DNA of 64,000 nucleotides from Hyperoplus lanceolatus (taxonomy: Eukaryota; Chordata; Actinopteri; Uranoscopiformes; Ammodytidae): contig CM049407.1 in the NCBI GenBank assembly GCA_026929865.2, forward strand, positions 16,740,501 through 16,804,500. The letters are read 5' to 3'. Of the stretch, positions 11,503 to 20,426 are shown piece by piece. The notes under the pieces are model-generated. The model was not told the origin of the DNA, ran no database searches, and was given only the letters and a program-made list of their open reading frames with translations. Both the position numbers and the translations under genes were made by a program. The number at the start of each line of letters is the position of its first letter. Position 1 is the first letter of the stretch.

Positions 11503-11925
11503 TGTCACACCCCGGCTCCAGGGAAGGACAAGGAGGAAACCACACAAGATAATTAGTTTAACCAAATAATACTTTATTTAAACAAAGTATAAAGTAACCT
11601 ACTAAATGGTGCATGAATATCAGTAATCAGTAATGGGTGCGGTGTCTGTGTGGGTGAAGAATGTAGTGTATGTATAAAGCAAAACTAACTAAGCAAATCA
11701 AATCCAAAGCAAAGCAAAACAAAGCAAAGCAAAGCAAAGCAAAGCAAAGCAAAGCAAAGCAAAGCAAAGCTAAGCTAAGCTAAGCTAAGCTAAGCAAAGC
11801 AAAGCAAACCAACCAGCAGGCCAGGGAGAGAGATGTGGCTGATAACTCCAGCTTATATAGCTGACGAGATCAGCCAGCAGGGGTGCATGCAATTAACAAT
11901 TAGCTCCTGGAAGCCAGGTGCCAGG
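11503..11925 (-). repeat. 3' LTR of the gypsy element
   Basis: Starts tgtcacaccccggctcc in plus orientation and matches 16533-16940 nearly base for base, apart from the pentanucleotide array. Homology stops at gtgccagg (11925). The last ten bases of the other LTR (agctgtcaca) are replaced by ttcaacac, followed by the TTAA of an inserted element. The inner edge of this LTR is therefore damaged. Confidence 0.9.
11706..11813. repeat. (AAAGC)n array inside the 3' LTR, with TAAGC variants
   Basis: A pentanucleotide array with a run of about five TAAGC units near its right end. The counterpart in the other LTR (about 16722-16823) lacks the TAAGC variants, so the arrays have changed since insertion. 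Confidence 0.93.
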
Positions 11926-11937
11926 TTCAACACTTAA

Positions 11938-12864
11938 AGCGGCTACGAGTAACATTTAAATATCTTTTAAACAGCCTCATGTTTCCTCTGATAATCATAA
12001 ATTACCTTTAACAGCAAATGAGACCATCAGTGCAAAGAAAGACGTTGTTATATAGTTTTTATTACTGCATTTGATCTGGTCGTACACCCAGTCCGATTTT
12101 CGGTTCACGCGTGCATGCTCTATGGTCACATATCCGTATTGGTCGCAGATTTCAGTGTGGCGCAGGAACGTGAATTGAGAAGCCTATCCCTACAGGTGAG
12201 GGAAGGGGAGCGGGAGCCTTGTTTGAGACAGTTATTTGTCGTCATAATGACTGATAACGGGGCTGAACCATCAAAGAAAGAAAAGAAAATGCAATGAAGA
12301 AAAGCTAAAAGGGAGAGTGATAGTTGGGCGGGAGGGCGTTGCCAAGCAACGTACACACAATTTCACGCAGCGAAACTAGACTGCAGTGTTTACTCCTAAA
12401 TGAATGAGCGGTAGCCTACTAAAACAAAGTTTACTTTGCCTCACCAGCATCATCAGATGACCATTATTCATCTGAAATAGTCATTATTTACAACAACACA
12501 TTACCTCATCGTGATCCATACTAACTAACTGCCATCTCTCGTTCATTCGCTTTGTGTGAGGACACGGGGACTCGTTCAGCTCCGTGAGAGGTGACAATGC
12601 ATCAACTCATTGCAATCAGGTGTGTTTAGCACTTACTGGCATTAGTTGATGCTGTGTCACCCATAGACTCACGGAGCCAAAAAGAGTCCGGTGCCCTCAC
12701 ACTTTCAACACACGGACACGCCACGCACCATATTGCTTCCTGATTATTTGACTCTTGCACTCCCTGGACGAGCTACAAAACAGCTTCACGACAGCTGGCG
12801 TCGTAATAATACTACCGCTTTTGTTCAAAGGTGTCGCCAACGTGCCGACTTACTCGTAGTGGCT
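11938..12864. mobile_element. TTAA-flanked non-autonomous DNA element, copy 1
   Basis: Flanked by TTAA on both sides (11934-11937 and 12865-12868). Ends are agcggctacgagtaac and, at the right, ttactcgtagtggct, an imperfect inverted pair. A TTAA duplication is typical of piggyBac and Kolobok elements; I cannot choose between them. It holds a short Lys-rich frame beginning ATG at 12247 (MTDNGAEPSKK). The sequence is nearly the same as 13323-14234 and more diverged from 25799-26845. Confidence 0.85.
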
Positions 12865-13026
12865 TTAACCTGCAAAACAAACACAGTTAGATACGTGGAA
12901 CATACAAACAACTGACACGTTGACCAGATATCTCTCTTTTCCTTAACATTTTATTTTCCGGAATCCCCGAGACCCAGCAACTAAGACCCTACAGCACGGG
13001 GATGAATGTTAAGCGGGAGGGTATAG

Positions 13027-13318
13027 CTAAGGCGATGGCGCCCGGGAAAGAGCATCAGCAGCTACATTATTCTAGCCTCTGATATGTTGAATATCCCTTT
13101 TCATACCAGGCCAGAAAAAGTCCTGAAGGACCCGCCCATATGTTCCCCTCAATCCCCCTTGACCAGCTACATGCGCCACTGTGATTACCGGCTGTCTATA
13201 TTTCACAGGAAGCACAATCTTCCCCACTGATCCCCCAGCCAAATTTCTCCCATGAAGGACCCACCTCCTCATCAGCAGGCCCTGATGGAGAAAATAACCT
13301 CTCGAGTTGTTTCCCCCA
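13027..13318 (-). pseudogene. Gypsy integrase N-terminus fused by deletion to the RNase H tail
   Basis: Reading on the minus strand, GYFLHQGLLMRRW and then the zinc-finger region around AHVAGQGGLRGTYGRV and FFWPGMKRDI are typical of the gypsy integrase H2C2 domain. The second histidine of the usual motif is not evident. The frame then runs directly into HIRG, a TAG stop, and NNVAADALSRAPSP followed by a stop. The NVAADALSR string is the classic C-terminal end of gypsy RNase H. The cysteine pair, integrase core, RT and most of RNase H are missing. The TAG looks like a point change of a sense codon. The upstream end is cut by the TTAA element at 13323. This copy cannot make pol. Confidence 0.85.
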
Positions 13319-13322
13319 TTAA

Positions 13323-14234
13323 AGCAGCAACGAGTAACATTTAAATATCTTTTAAACAGCCTCATGTTTCCTCTCATAATCATAAATTACCTTTAACAGC
13401 AAACGAGACCATCTGTGCAAAGAAATACTTTTTTATATAGTTTTTATTACTGCATTTGATCTGGTCGTACACCCAGTCCGATTTTCGGTTCACGCGTGCA
13501 TGCTCTATGGTCACATATCCGTATTGGTCGCAGATTTCAGTGCGGCGCAGGAACGCGATTTGAGAAGCCTATGGCTCCAGGTGAGGGAAGGGGAGCGGGA
13601 GCCTTGTTTGAGACAGTTGTTTGTTCATAATGACTGATAACGGGGCTGAACCATCAAAGAAAAAAAAGAAAATGCAATGAAGAAAAGCTAAAAGGAAGAG
13701 TGATAGGCGGGCGGGAGGGCGTTGCCAAGCAACGTATACACAATTTCACGCAGCGAACCTAGACTGCAGTGTTTACTCCTAAATGAATGAGTGGTAGCCT
13801 ACTAAAACAAAGTTTACTTTGCCTCACCAGCATCATCAGATGACCATTATTCATCTGAAATAGTCATTATTTACAACATAAACACATTACCTCATCGTGA
13901 TCCATACTAACTAACTGCCATCTCTCGTTCATTCGCTTGGTGTGAGGACACGGACTCGTTCAGCTCTGTGAGAGGTGACAATGCATCAACTCATTGCAAT
14001 CAGGTGTGTTTAGCACTTACTGCCATTAGTTGATGCTGTGTCACCCATAGACTCACAGAGCCGAAAAGAGTCCGGTGCCCTCCACACTTTCAACACACGG
14101 ACACGCACCATATTGCTTCCTGATTATTTGAATCTTGCACTCCCTGCACGAGCTAGAAAACAGCTTCACGTCGTTAAAATACTACCGCTTTTGTTCAAAG
14201 GTGTCGCCAACGTGCCGACTTACTCGTAGTGGCT
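13323..14234. mobile_element. TTAA-flanked non-autonomous DNA element, copy 2
   Basis: Flanked by TTAA (13319-13322 and 14235-14238). It carries the same termini as copy 1 (agcagcaacgagtaac on the left, ttactcgtagtggct on the right) and the same internal order, including the short frame from ATG 13630. It is inserted within the gypsy polyprotein frame between protease and integrase. The last ~15 codons of the gag-protease ORF are in fact read from this insert. Confidence 0.88.
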
Positions 14235-16078
14235 TTAATAGAGTGCCCGGCCTGCTCAAACAGCTCTCTTAACGAGAGATCCTCTTTCTGGTCCCTCACA
14301 AATTCTGCATGAGAAACAGACCCAAGATCAGATATCTGTACGTCAACTCTTGGCAGCAAACTAAGAGAACGGGACACTGCACCCACCGACTGCTCAGGAA
14401 CCTTAGACCTCGCTTTAGCAGGAGACAGTACACACAACCCATCAGAGGTGGACGCATCAGGCCACATACATGCTCCTGCCAAATCATTGCCCAGAATAAT
14501 GTCAACACCTTTCATTGACAATTCTAGACGCACACCCACCTCTACATCCCCCTGTATCATGCCACAAGACAAATGCACTGTATGGACAGGCACAACAATG
14601 GTGTTTAAATCCATTCCTCTGATTCGAACACACCTTCCTGTGTCAGAGGCTGGTGAAAAACGTAAGGCTGACTCCCTAATGAAGCTTTGTAGAGCCCCAG
14701 AATCTCTAAAAACTTTGACAGGCACCTTCTTACTATTGTCAGTTAAGGATACAAAACCCTCTGATATAAATGGAGCATACCTTAAAGCAATATCAGCTGC
14801 ACTCAACACTCTGGGTCGCATCTGAAAAGGAGGGACAATTTTGTCAGTACTTAGCTCTGAGCTACTAAGCGGAACAGCTAACCCCACAGATTGGACAGGC
14901 CCTGTACTAAAACCCTTTTTTGATTTTAGCAAGGGGCACTCCTTTTTCCAGTGCCCTTGTCGCTGACAATAATTACAAGTTGAATTAGGACCATTGTTCC
15001 CAGCTCTGCCTAGCTCTCCCTTTGAAGAACCCCAACTGAAATCCGATTCACCTTTCTCCCCGCTGTCTTTGAATCCAAACCGTTGTGGACCTTGCTCCCC
15101 AAAGACACGTTTGTGTGTTAAACCATATTCGTCCGCAAGTACAGCAGCTTCTTTTGGAGTTTTAACTTTTCTCTCATTGATATAAGTAGATATGTGGTTA
15201 GGCAACGACTGCTTAAATTGTTCCAGCACAACAAGGTTACGCAGTTCTTCAAAGGAAACAACACTGGACGCAGAACACCACCGATCAAAGTGTATATCCA
15301 GCTCCCTTTCAAAATCCACATGCGTTTGCTTTTCCCCTTTTTTCCAATTTCTGAAGAGCTGCCTGTAAGCTTCAGAAACTAATTCATAAGCTTTCAAAAC
15401 GGCTTCTTTAACCATTTTATACTCTTTGCACTGTTCTGCTGTTAAAGCTGCATATGCCTTTTGGGCTTTACCTCTAAACACGCATTGAAGTAGCAACGTA
15501 CGTTCACCATCAGGCCACTCCTGTGAATCAGCGAAACGCTCAAACAAGGAAAAAAACGTATCTGGGTCTTCCTCATCAAATTTAGGCAGCAATCTGAGAT
15601 TCTTCGTACAATCCACTCTAGATGAACCAGCAGACCTAGTTATATCAGTTTCTGCCATCTTACCTTCTCTAACTAGATCTAGTTTGTATTGTTCAATGTC
15701 CAGTTTTACCTGCTCTGTTTTTTGTTTCATTGCTTCAAGCGCCAACTCTTTATCTATCTTTATTTTGTCATGTTCCATTTGTATTAACATCAGTTCCTTT
15801 TGTTGCTCAAAGGTAAGACTCCCCCCTGGTGAAACCACCGTACTTGGTAAACCCTTACCTTCATCAGAAGCCAAAACCCCTTCTTCCATCAAAGTCGCCT
15901 TCAGGATACGTTTGATTGTGTCCTTCAGACATGTAGCTGCAATTTCAACTTTGAAATGATCAGCAATTTTCAGCAGTTGGTCCTTTGTACAGCTGTCCAG
16001 CAAGGTTTCAGAAGGAGACTGAATAAACGCTTCTACTAAAGAAGCCATGCCAAAACAGCTTTGATCACTGGGATGCAA
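14235..16078 (-). CDS. gag: Gag-protease polyprotein of the Gmr1-like gypsy element, 3' truncated by insertion
   Basis: An open frame of 627 codons if the read-through into the TTAA element is counted. The second Met (16048, MASLVEAF) is a likelier start than the first. Residues 88-140 are charged and helical; 155-235 resemble a retrotransposon capsid; 234-318 resemble a SCAN domain (EAYRQLFRNWKKGEKQTHVD onward). A CCHC zinc knuckle lies at 368-381 (CNYCQRQGHWKKEC). The retropepsin-like protease has its active-site DSG at 459-461 and ILGNDLAG at 529-535. Residues from about 588 (VSHAEFVRDQKEDLSLRELF) are the linker into integrase, so no RT lies between protease and integrase. The frame is otherwise free of stops, which fits a young insertion. 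From about residue 613 the codons belong to the inserted DNA element. Confidence 0.9.
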
Positions 16079-16520
16079 ATAGAATTAGAACTTCCCCCCT
16101 AACTGCCTATCCAAACCTGAATAATCTTGACCCTAGTGTTCATGCAGCTTGCGGTGGGTATGTATGCACTGTAAACCAGCCGCTTTGAAAGGCGACCTGC
16201 AAGCAGACAACCCCCAAGATGCTTCGGATGTGCCCCCGAGACAATTGACATTGAACAATTGACACTAACCACGCCCCACAGCACTACCAAAAGGGAAAAA
16301 CAACAAAAGAAAAAAAATTCACGCAACCCAAAGGGGCAACGCAACTGAAGCCTAACAGGGAAAGTTCAAATCCAGACATGTGCTTACCAGACAATCAACT
16401 CTGTTAGCCTAGCCTCAGCCGACTACCCACTATGAAAGGAACCTGCTCCCAAACCAACTACTAACCTGTCCTATGTGATATTCCTCCAAACTGTTCAACT
16501 ACTTAATCCAACCACTTATT
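16079..16520 (-). other. Leader region of the gypsy element
   Basis: Non-coding stretch between the primer-binding site and the gag start on the minus strand. It holds several short open frames but nothing recognised. Packaging signals would be expected here but cannot be identified by eye. Confidence 0.6.
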
Positions 16521-16532
16521 GACGAGCCCCCA
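16521..16532 (-). promoter_or_regulatory. Primer-binding site, tRNA-Pro type
   Basis: Immediately inside the 5' LTR the minus strand reads tggggGCTCGTC, 12 bases that match the 3' end of tRNA-Pro, the primer type used by murine leukaemia virus. The position directly abutting the LTR end is as expected for reverse-transcription priming. Confidence 0.8.
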
Positions 16533-16950
16533 TGTCACACCCCGGCTCCAGGGAAGGACAAGGAGGAAACCACACAAGATAATTAGTTTAACCAAATAAT
16601 ACTTTATTTAAACAAAGTATAAAGTAACCTACTAAATGGTGCATGAATATCAGTAATCAGTAATGGGTGCGGTGTCTGTGTGGGTGAAGAATGTAGTGTA
16701 TGTGTAAAGCAAAACTAACTAAGCAAAGCAAATCAAAGCCAAAGCAAAGCAAAGCAAAGCAAAGCAAAGCAAAGCAAAGCAAAGCAAAGCAAAGCAAAGC
16801 AAAGCAAAGCAAAGCAAAGCAAACCAACCAGCAGGCCAGGGAGAGAGATGTGGCTGATAACTCCAGCTTATATAGCTGACGAGATCAGCCAGCAGGGGTG
16901 CATGCAATTAACAATTAGCTCCTGGAAGCCAGGTGCCAGGAGCTGTCACA
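16533..16950 (-). repeat. 5' LTR of the gypsy element
   Basis: Starts tgtcacaccccggctcc and ends agctgtcaca in plus orientation, giving TGTGACA at both ends when read on the coding strand. It contains a pure AAAGC array (about 16722-16823). The flanking five bases on the outer side (cagtt) do not match those outside the other LTR (catag), so no target-site duplication survives. Confidence 0.92.
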
Positions 16951-17091
16951 CAGTTTATAGAAGTGCGTCTGCTAGCAGGCTGAAGACGAAAGATAGATAC
17001 TTGTTTGATCCAGAAGGACATTCCGACATCCAGAAGCAGACTTACCACACAAACACACATATTTTAAGAAGCAGAAAGAAGTTGAAAAGTA

Positions 17092-17322
17092 ATGGCCGGC
17101 AAATATTGGGGCGAAAGTGAGATCCGTGAGCTCCTTTCAATCCGAGCTGAGGGCGAGATCAACCGCCAAACCACAAAGACAGTAAAAGACGGCCCTCTTA
17201 CTGCCAGCACCTGCGCATCTACAGGCACAGGCACCTCTCTTTTTTTCCGGGATGTGGAACTCTGTGTAAATTGGCACACTGGTGCACCAGCATGCTTGTG
17301 TTTCTTAGTCCTGTGTAAATAA
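17092..17322 (+). pseudogene. Myb/SANT-like DNA-binding fragment of the Harbinger-like element
   Basis: The first ~35 residues (MAGKYWGESEIRELLSIRAE and then GEINRQTTKTVKDGP) resemble the start of the Myb/SANT-like domains encoded by Harbinger-type elements and their domesticated relatives. They show a tryptophan, a helix with E-I-R-E-L-L-S-I and a second helix start. After residue ~35 the similarity ends and the frame runs into unrelated sequence (TASTCASTGTGTSLFFRD). Only the first part of the domain is present, so this is a truncated relic inside a non-autonomous element. Confidence 0.6.
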
Positions 17323-17508
17323 ACAAATTTGGCATATTGGCACAACGTCGTTCTGTCAATATGCCGCAATCTCCGTGTAAAAGGGGCTCTAATTCAATCA
17401 AAGCATCATCAATTCGGCTGTTCAGGACTGGTAGAAACGAGAGCATCTCCCTGACAGAAAAAAGTTTTTGACTAAGGAAATGGAAGACAAGTCATACCAT
17501 AAAATCAA

Positions 17509-17905
17509 GGTTGCGTTCCGAATCGCATACTTTCTACTATATAGTATGTAGAAAAAAGATTTAGGATGTCCCGATTCTTGTGGCCAGATTTAGGATGGTT
17601 AGAAGTACCCGGATGTCCTACTTCATGCGGCCAAGATTGTTAGTGTTGAAAATTGCATCCTATTTGGGCGATTCTGACCCACAATCCACTGCGCATGTGA
17701 AGTGACGTCACATCGACGAAGCCTCTTTATGAAAACAAACGGGGATGCGACGGATATAAAAGCAAGAGGCAAGATCAAGGCGCAATGTTATGATGAAATA
17801 AGAGGTAAAGTATGTCCCAATAGTATGCCTAACTAGATTATTTTCATCGTCGGTTGTAGTATGTAGAATAGAAGAAAGAAAGAGTATGCGATTCGGAACG
17901 CAACC
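17509..17905. mobile_element. 397-bp MITE with 23-bp perfect TIRs
   Basis: ggttgcgttccgaatcgcat followed by act opens the element and its exact reverse complement closes it. The trinucleotide caa flanks both ends (17506-17508 and 17906-17908), suggesting a 3-bp duplication of the Harbinger kind. It is non-coding. Confidence 0.85.
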
Positions 17906-18375
17906 CAAGTCTCCTTTTGTCAAAGCGAAGTAATCACAATTCCTTCACTCAAATCTACCTTAAGGCATGAATGAAAGTATGAATTAATGTTTTTATTTCG
18001 ATCATGTTAAACAATTAGGGCTGTCAAATTAAAGCGTTAATTTCGATTAATTTATCACAGAAAAAATAACGCTTTAAGAAAATGAACGCAGATGAATCAC
18101 TTTTATAGTGCCATTTTACCCAGTACGTCATAAGGGATGCACCTGTTGCTTGTGGACGCGGCACGCAAGGGATTAAAGAGTGAAAAAAGAAGCAGAGGAA
18201 AGGGGCTGAGGGCTCTGGATGTGCTATGGGATGCTTCGGGCAAATAAGCATGAAGATAGGAAGACATCTTATGTTATTCTCTGCTGTATCTGTGCATTAT
18301 TGATTTAGTGGGTGCCTAATTATTTTTTTCTGTTCGATGGTGAATGAGTCGGCATAGGCTATGCGCACCTATGGC

Positions 18376-19854
18376 TAGGGATGGGAATCGAGAACCGGTT
18401 CTTTTTCAGACCCGGTTCCGAGTCAACCAATTCCTTGGAATCGTTAACATGCCTGCTTTACGATGCCGCTTATCGGTTCCGCTTGTAGCAAATGCGTCAT
18501 GACTTCAGACACGTGCTGCTTTGTTTTGGTTCAGAACGCAGCAAACATGACGTCGAGGCAGAAGCGCTCTAAAGTGTGGTTGTATTACACATGAAAAGGC
18601 AACAATACGGTAAAGTTTCCATTTCATCAAAGACTCGTGCACAAGCAAGCACGCAGACTGCGATCCTGACGGTTGAACGTTTAAACGTCCGCTGCCTTAC
18701 TCGGCACCAGAATTGCCCATCACTTGGATTTGAACATACAATGTAGGCTATATGAATTAATGTGTGTGTAAGCCTAGGTGTGGGCAAGTGAAAGAGGGAG
18801 ATACATAAAAAGGCGAGAGCAGCATACAAACAGGAAAAAAGGATTTCTTATTCGCTTCCAAAGGCCCGCTGTTTACTCTCGTTCATCAGCTGTTAAATGC
18901 TGCCTTGAAGCACGGCAGTGGGGACGAACGCAAAACAACACACAGCGGGACTCGGCGGTCCGGTGGTAAGGAAACTTTAACAATACGCTTTATAAAGACA
19001 GTAAGACACTTAAAATAACGCTCTCTGCCCGATACAAAAAGCTCTGACTTGGATTACTTGAGCGATCGATGTGTATGAAACCATCCGCTACGTGTCTGAT
19101 GAAGGGACATTATATTAGCCTAATAAACAGTGCGGTGAACATAACAGCGTACATTGTAAAGCTGAGATGGAGCGGTGACTCCTTGTCGTTGGCGTGGGGA
19201 AGAATAAGCAAAGTGATACATTCTCTTAAAGCCTTTATGGCGTATTTATTCTCTTCTTGAATAGCCTACATGACTGTCTACTGTGCAGTCGTGACAGTTT
19301 GACCTGAGGCGTTAACATAGTGACATCATCACGTTGGCCTTTCAGAGTAAGGGCGCAATCATATAATAACACTTAACATACATTAAAGATCTCGTATCCT
19401 TCCTGAGAGGGCAAACATGATAATTGTTCTGCATAAAAAGAGTTGATGTTATCTTTTCAAAAGACTTATTTGTGTTTTTTCTGTCAGTTGAATTCAATGA
19501 GCACTGTTAATATTCCAAAAGGCACAAGCTCTTCCTTGACTGTTTTAAGTATGTGTTTTTAGTTTGTAGGGCACATAAGGGCATTTGGGCTTAAAAACCC
19601 CAAAAAAAAGTTGTCTGGACCAATTAATGTGAAAATTGACAATTTCCTAATCCTAAAGTGGCTTGATAATCTTTCAAGGCACAGACTAGACACACTTCTG
19701 ATCAGATATTAAAGAGAGTTAATACAAACAAACTAATTTGTACATATTCTCTCACCCAATGAGAATCGATAAGAGAATCGATAAGGAATCGGATCGATAA
19801 GCAGAATCGGAACCGGAATCGGAATCGCTAAATTCTTATCAATTCCCATCCCTA
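18376..19854. mobile_element. hAT DNA transposon, TAGGGATGGGAATCG family, copy 1
   Basis: Perfect 8-bp duplication cctatggc (18368-18375 and 19855-19862). Ends are tagggatgggaatcgagaac and, inverted, attcccatcccta. The second copy at 43751-45191 is collinear and very similar. Near 18548-18590 the plus strand reads QKRSKVWLYYT, the usual opening of a BED zinc finger in hAT transposases, but a stop follows at once, so only a scrap of the coding region remains. Confidence 0.9.
18548..18592 (+). pseudogene. BED zinc-finger start, relic of a hAT transposase
   Basis: ATG at 18548 followed by TSRQKRSKVWLYYT and a stop. The SKVW-aromatic motif is the first half of a BED finger; the cysteine/histidine half is absent. 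In the second copy of the element (about 43920) this piece is deleted. Confidence 0.5.
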
Positions 19855-20100
19855 CCTATGGCAGTGCAGTGCAGCGCAGCGCTGTCTGTAGTGGGAGATA
19901 GACAGACGTCATTTAGCCTGCGTGTTTTTTTGTGGTTCTAAGTAGAAAATTCGGCCCTCGTTCCTAATTTTATCTCATGCAGAAACCTGTCTGAGGGGAG
20001 GAGACAGAAGTTACGAGAGAGTTGCAAATTGTAGGCTATACAGCTGTTTGTATTATAAACAGGCATAAAGATGTCATAAGTATGCGATTAATTTAGATTA

Positions 20101-20400
20101 GTTAAAGGTGCTGGAAGCGGAATGGTTCTTTTAGCTAACTTCCTGTCAGTTACTACAGTTAGCAGTTCCCTCGCTCGTCCCTACGTCACCACATTAATGC
20201 ACTTCAAGCAGCGAGTTATCTAGCATCATCTCAGATCCATAAGTATGATACAACATGAAACAAACCATCAAAACAGACATTGGGAAGGATTTGTACCTGC
20301 TCCGCCATTGTAGGCGCATAAACATTCACCCATTTGTTGCTCTGTCGTGCACCGGCAGTGAGACCATGAGTGAGACGGGTGTCGGTTTGTACCATTGTTG
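20101..20400. repeat. Dispersed repeat A, copy 1 (partial)
   Basis: Starts ttaaaggtgctggaagcgga and contains ttcttttagctaacttcctg and a block around tgaccatgagtgagacgggt read inverted in the other copies. It matches 37461-37866 (inverted) and 52086-52504. This copy stops at the right tip of the surrounding hAT. Confidence 0.7.
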
Positions 20401-20426
20401 AATCGCTAGACAGCCCTATAAACAAC

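Larger units (their letters stand above)
11503..16950 (-). mobile_element. Ty3/gypsy LTR retrotransposon, Gmr1-like, internally deleted
   Basis: Two LTRs (11503-11925 and 16533-16950) in the same orientation bracket gag-protease and integrase/RNase H coding remnants, all read on the minus strand. The domain order visible is gag, protease, integrase N-terminus, then RNase H tail next to the 3' LTR. Integrase ahead of RT/RNase H is the published arrangement of Gmr1-like deuterostome elements, whereas most gypsy elements have RT first. RT, most of RNase H and the integrase core are deleted. Two TTAA-type DNA elements are inserted, one beside the 3' LTR and one in the polyprotein frame. The LTRs differ mainly in their AAAGC array, so insertion is recent. 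Confidence 0.88.
9482..17387. mobile_element. Harbinger/ISL2EU-like DNA element, split by a hAT and a gypsy insertion
   Basis: A perfect 13-bp inverted repeat gccccttttacac occurs at 9482-9494 and, inverted, at 17375-17387. Once the nested hAT (9554-11350) and gypsy element (11503-16950) are removed, roughly 660 bp remain. On the right arm there is an ORF starting with a Myb/SANT-like segment (17092), the type of DNA-binding protein carried by Harbinger elements. The flanking duplication is unclear (tct on both sides only if an extra T is allowed), so the superfamily call is tentative. Confidence 0.55.
18016..20418. mobile_element. hAT DNA transposon containing two younger insertions
   Basis: Begins tagggctgtcaaattaaagc and ends gacagcccta. 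Its flanks are taaacaat (18008-18015) and taaacaac (20419-20426), an 8-bp duplication with one mismatch. Inside lie another hAT (18376-19854) and a dispersed repeat (from about 20101) that has replaced most of the right terminal region. No transposase of its own is left. Confidence 0.75.

Noticed and set aside
12115..14229. Frames of 60-76 codons inside the TTAA elements (for example 12126-12356 and 12691-12915)
   Set aside because: They are not kept in all three copies, unlike the short Lys-rich start, so there is no sign of coding.
14296..15959. Several plus- and minus-strand frames of 60-125 codons overlapping the gag-protease ORF
   Set aside because: They are shadows of the long minus-strand reading frame and lack any domain.
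16719..16907. Minus-strand frame with repeated FALLC residues
   Set aside because: It is the translation of the AAAGC array in the LTR.
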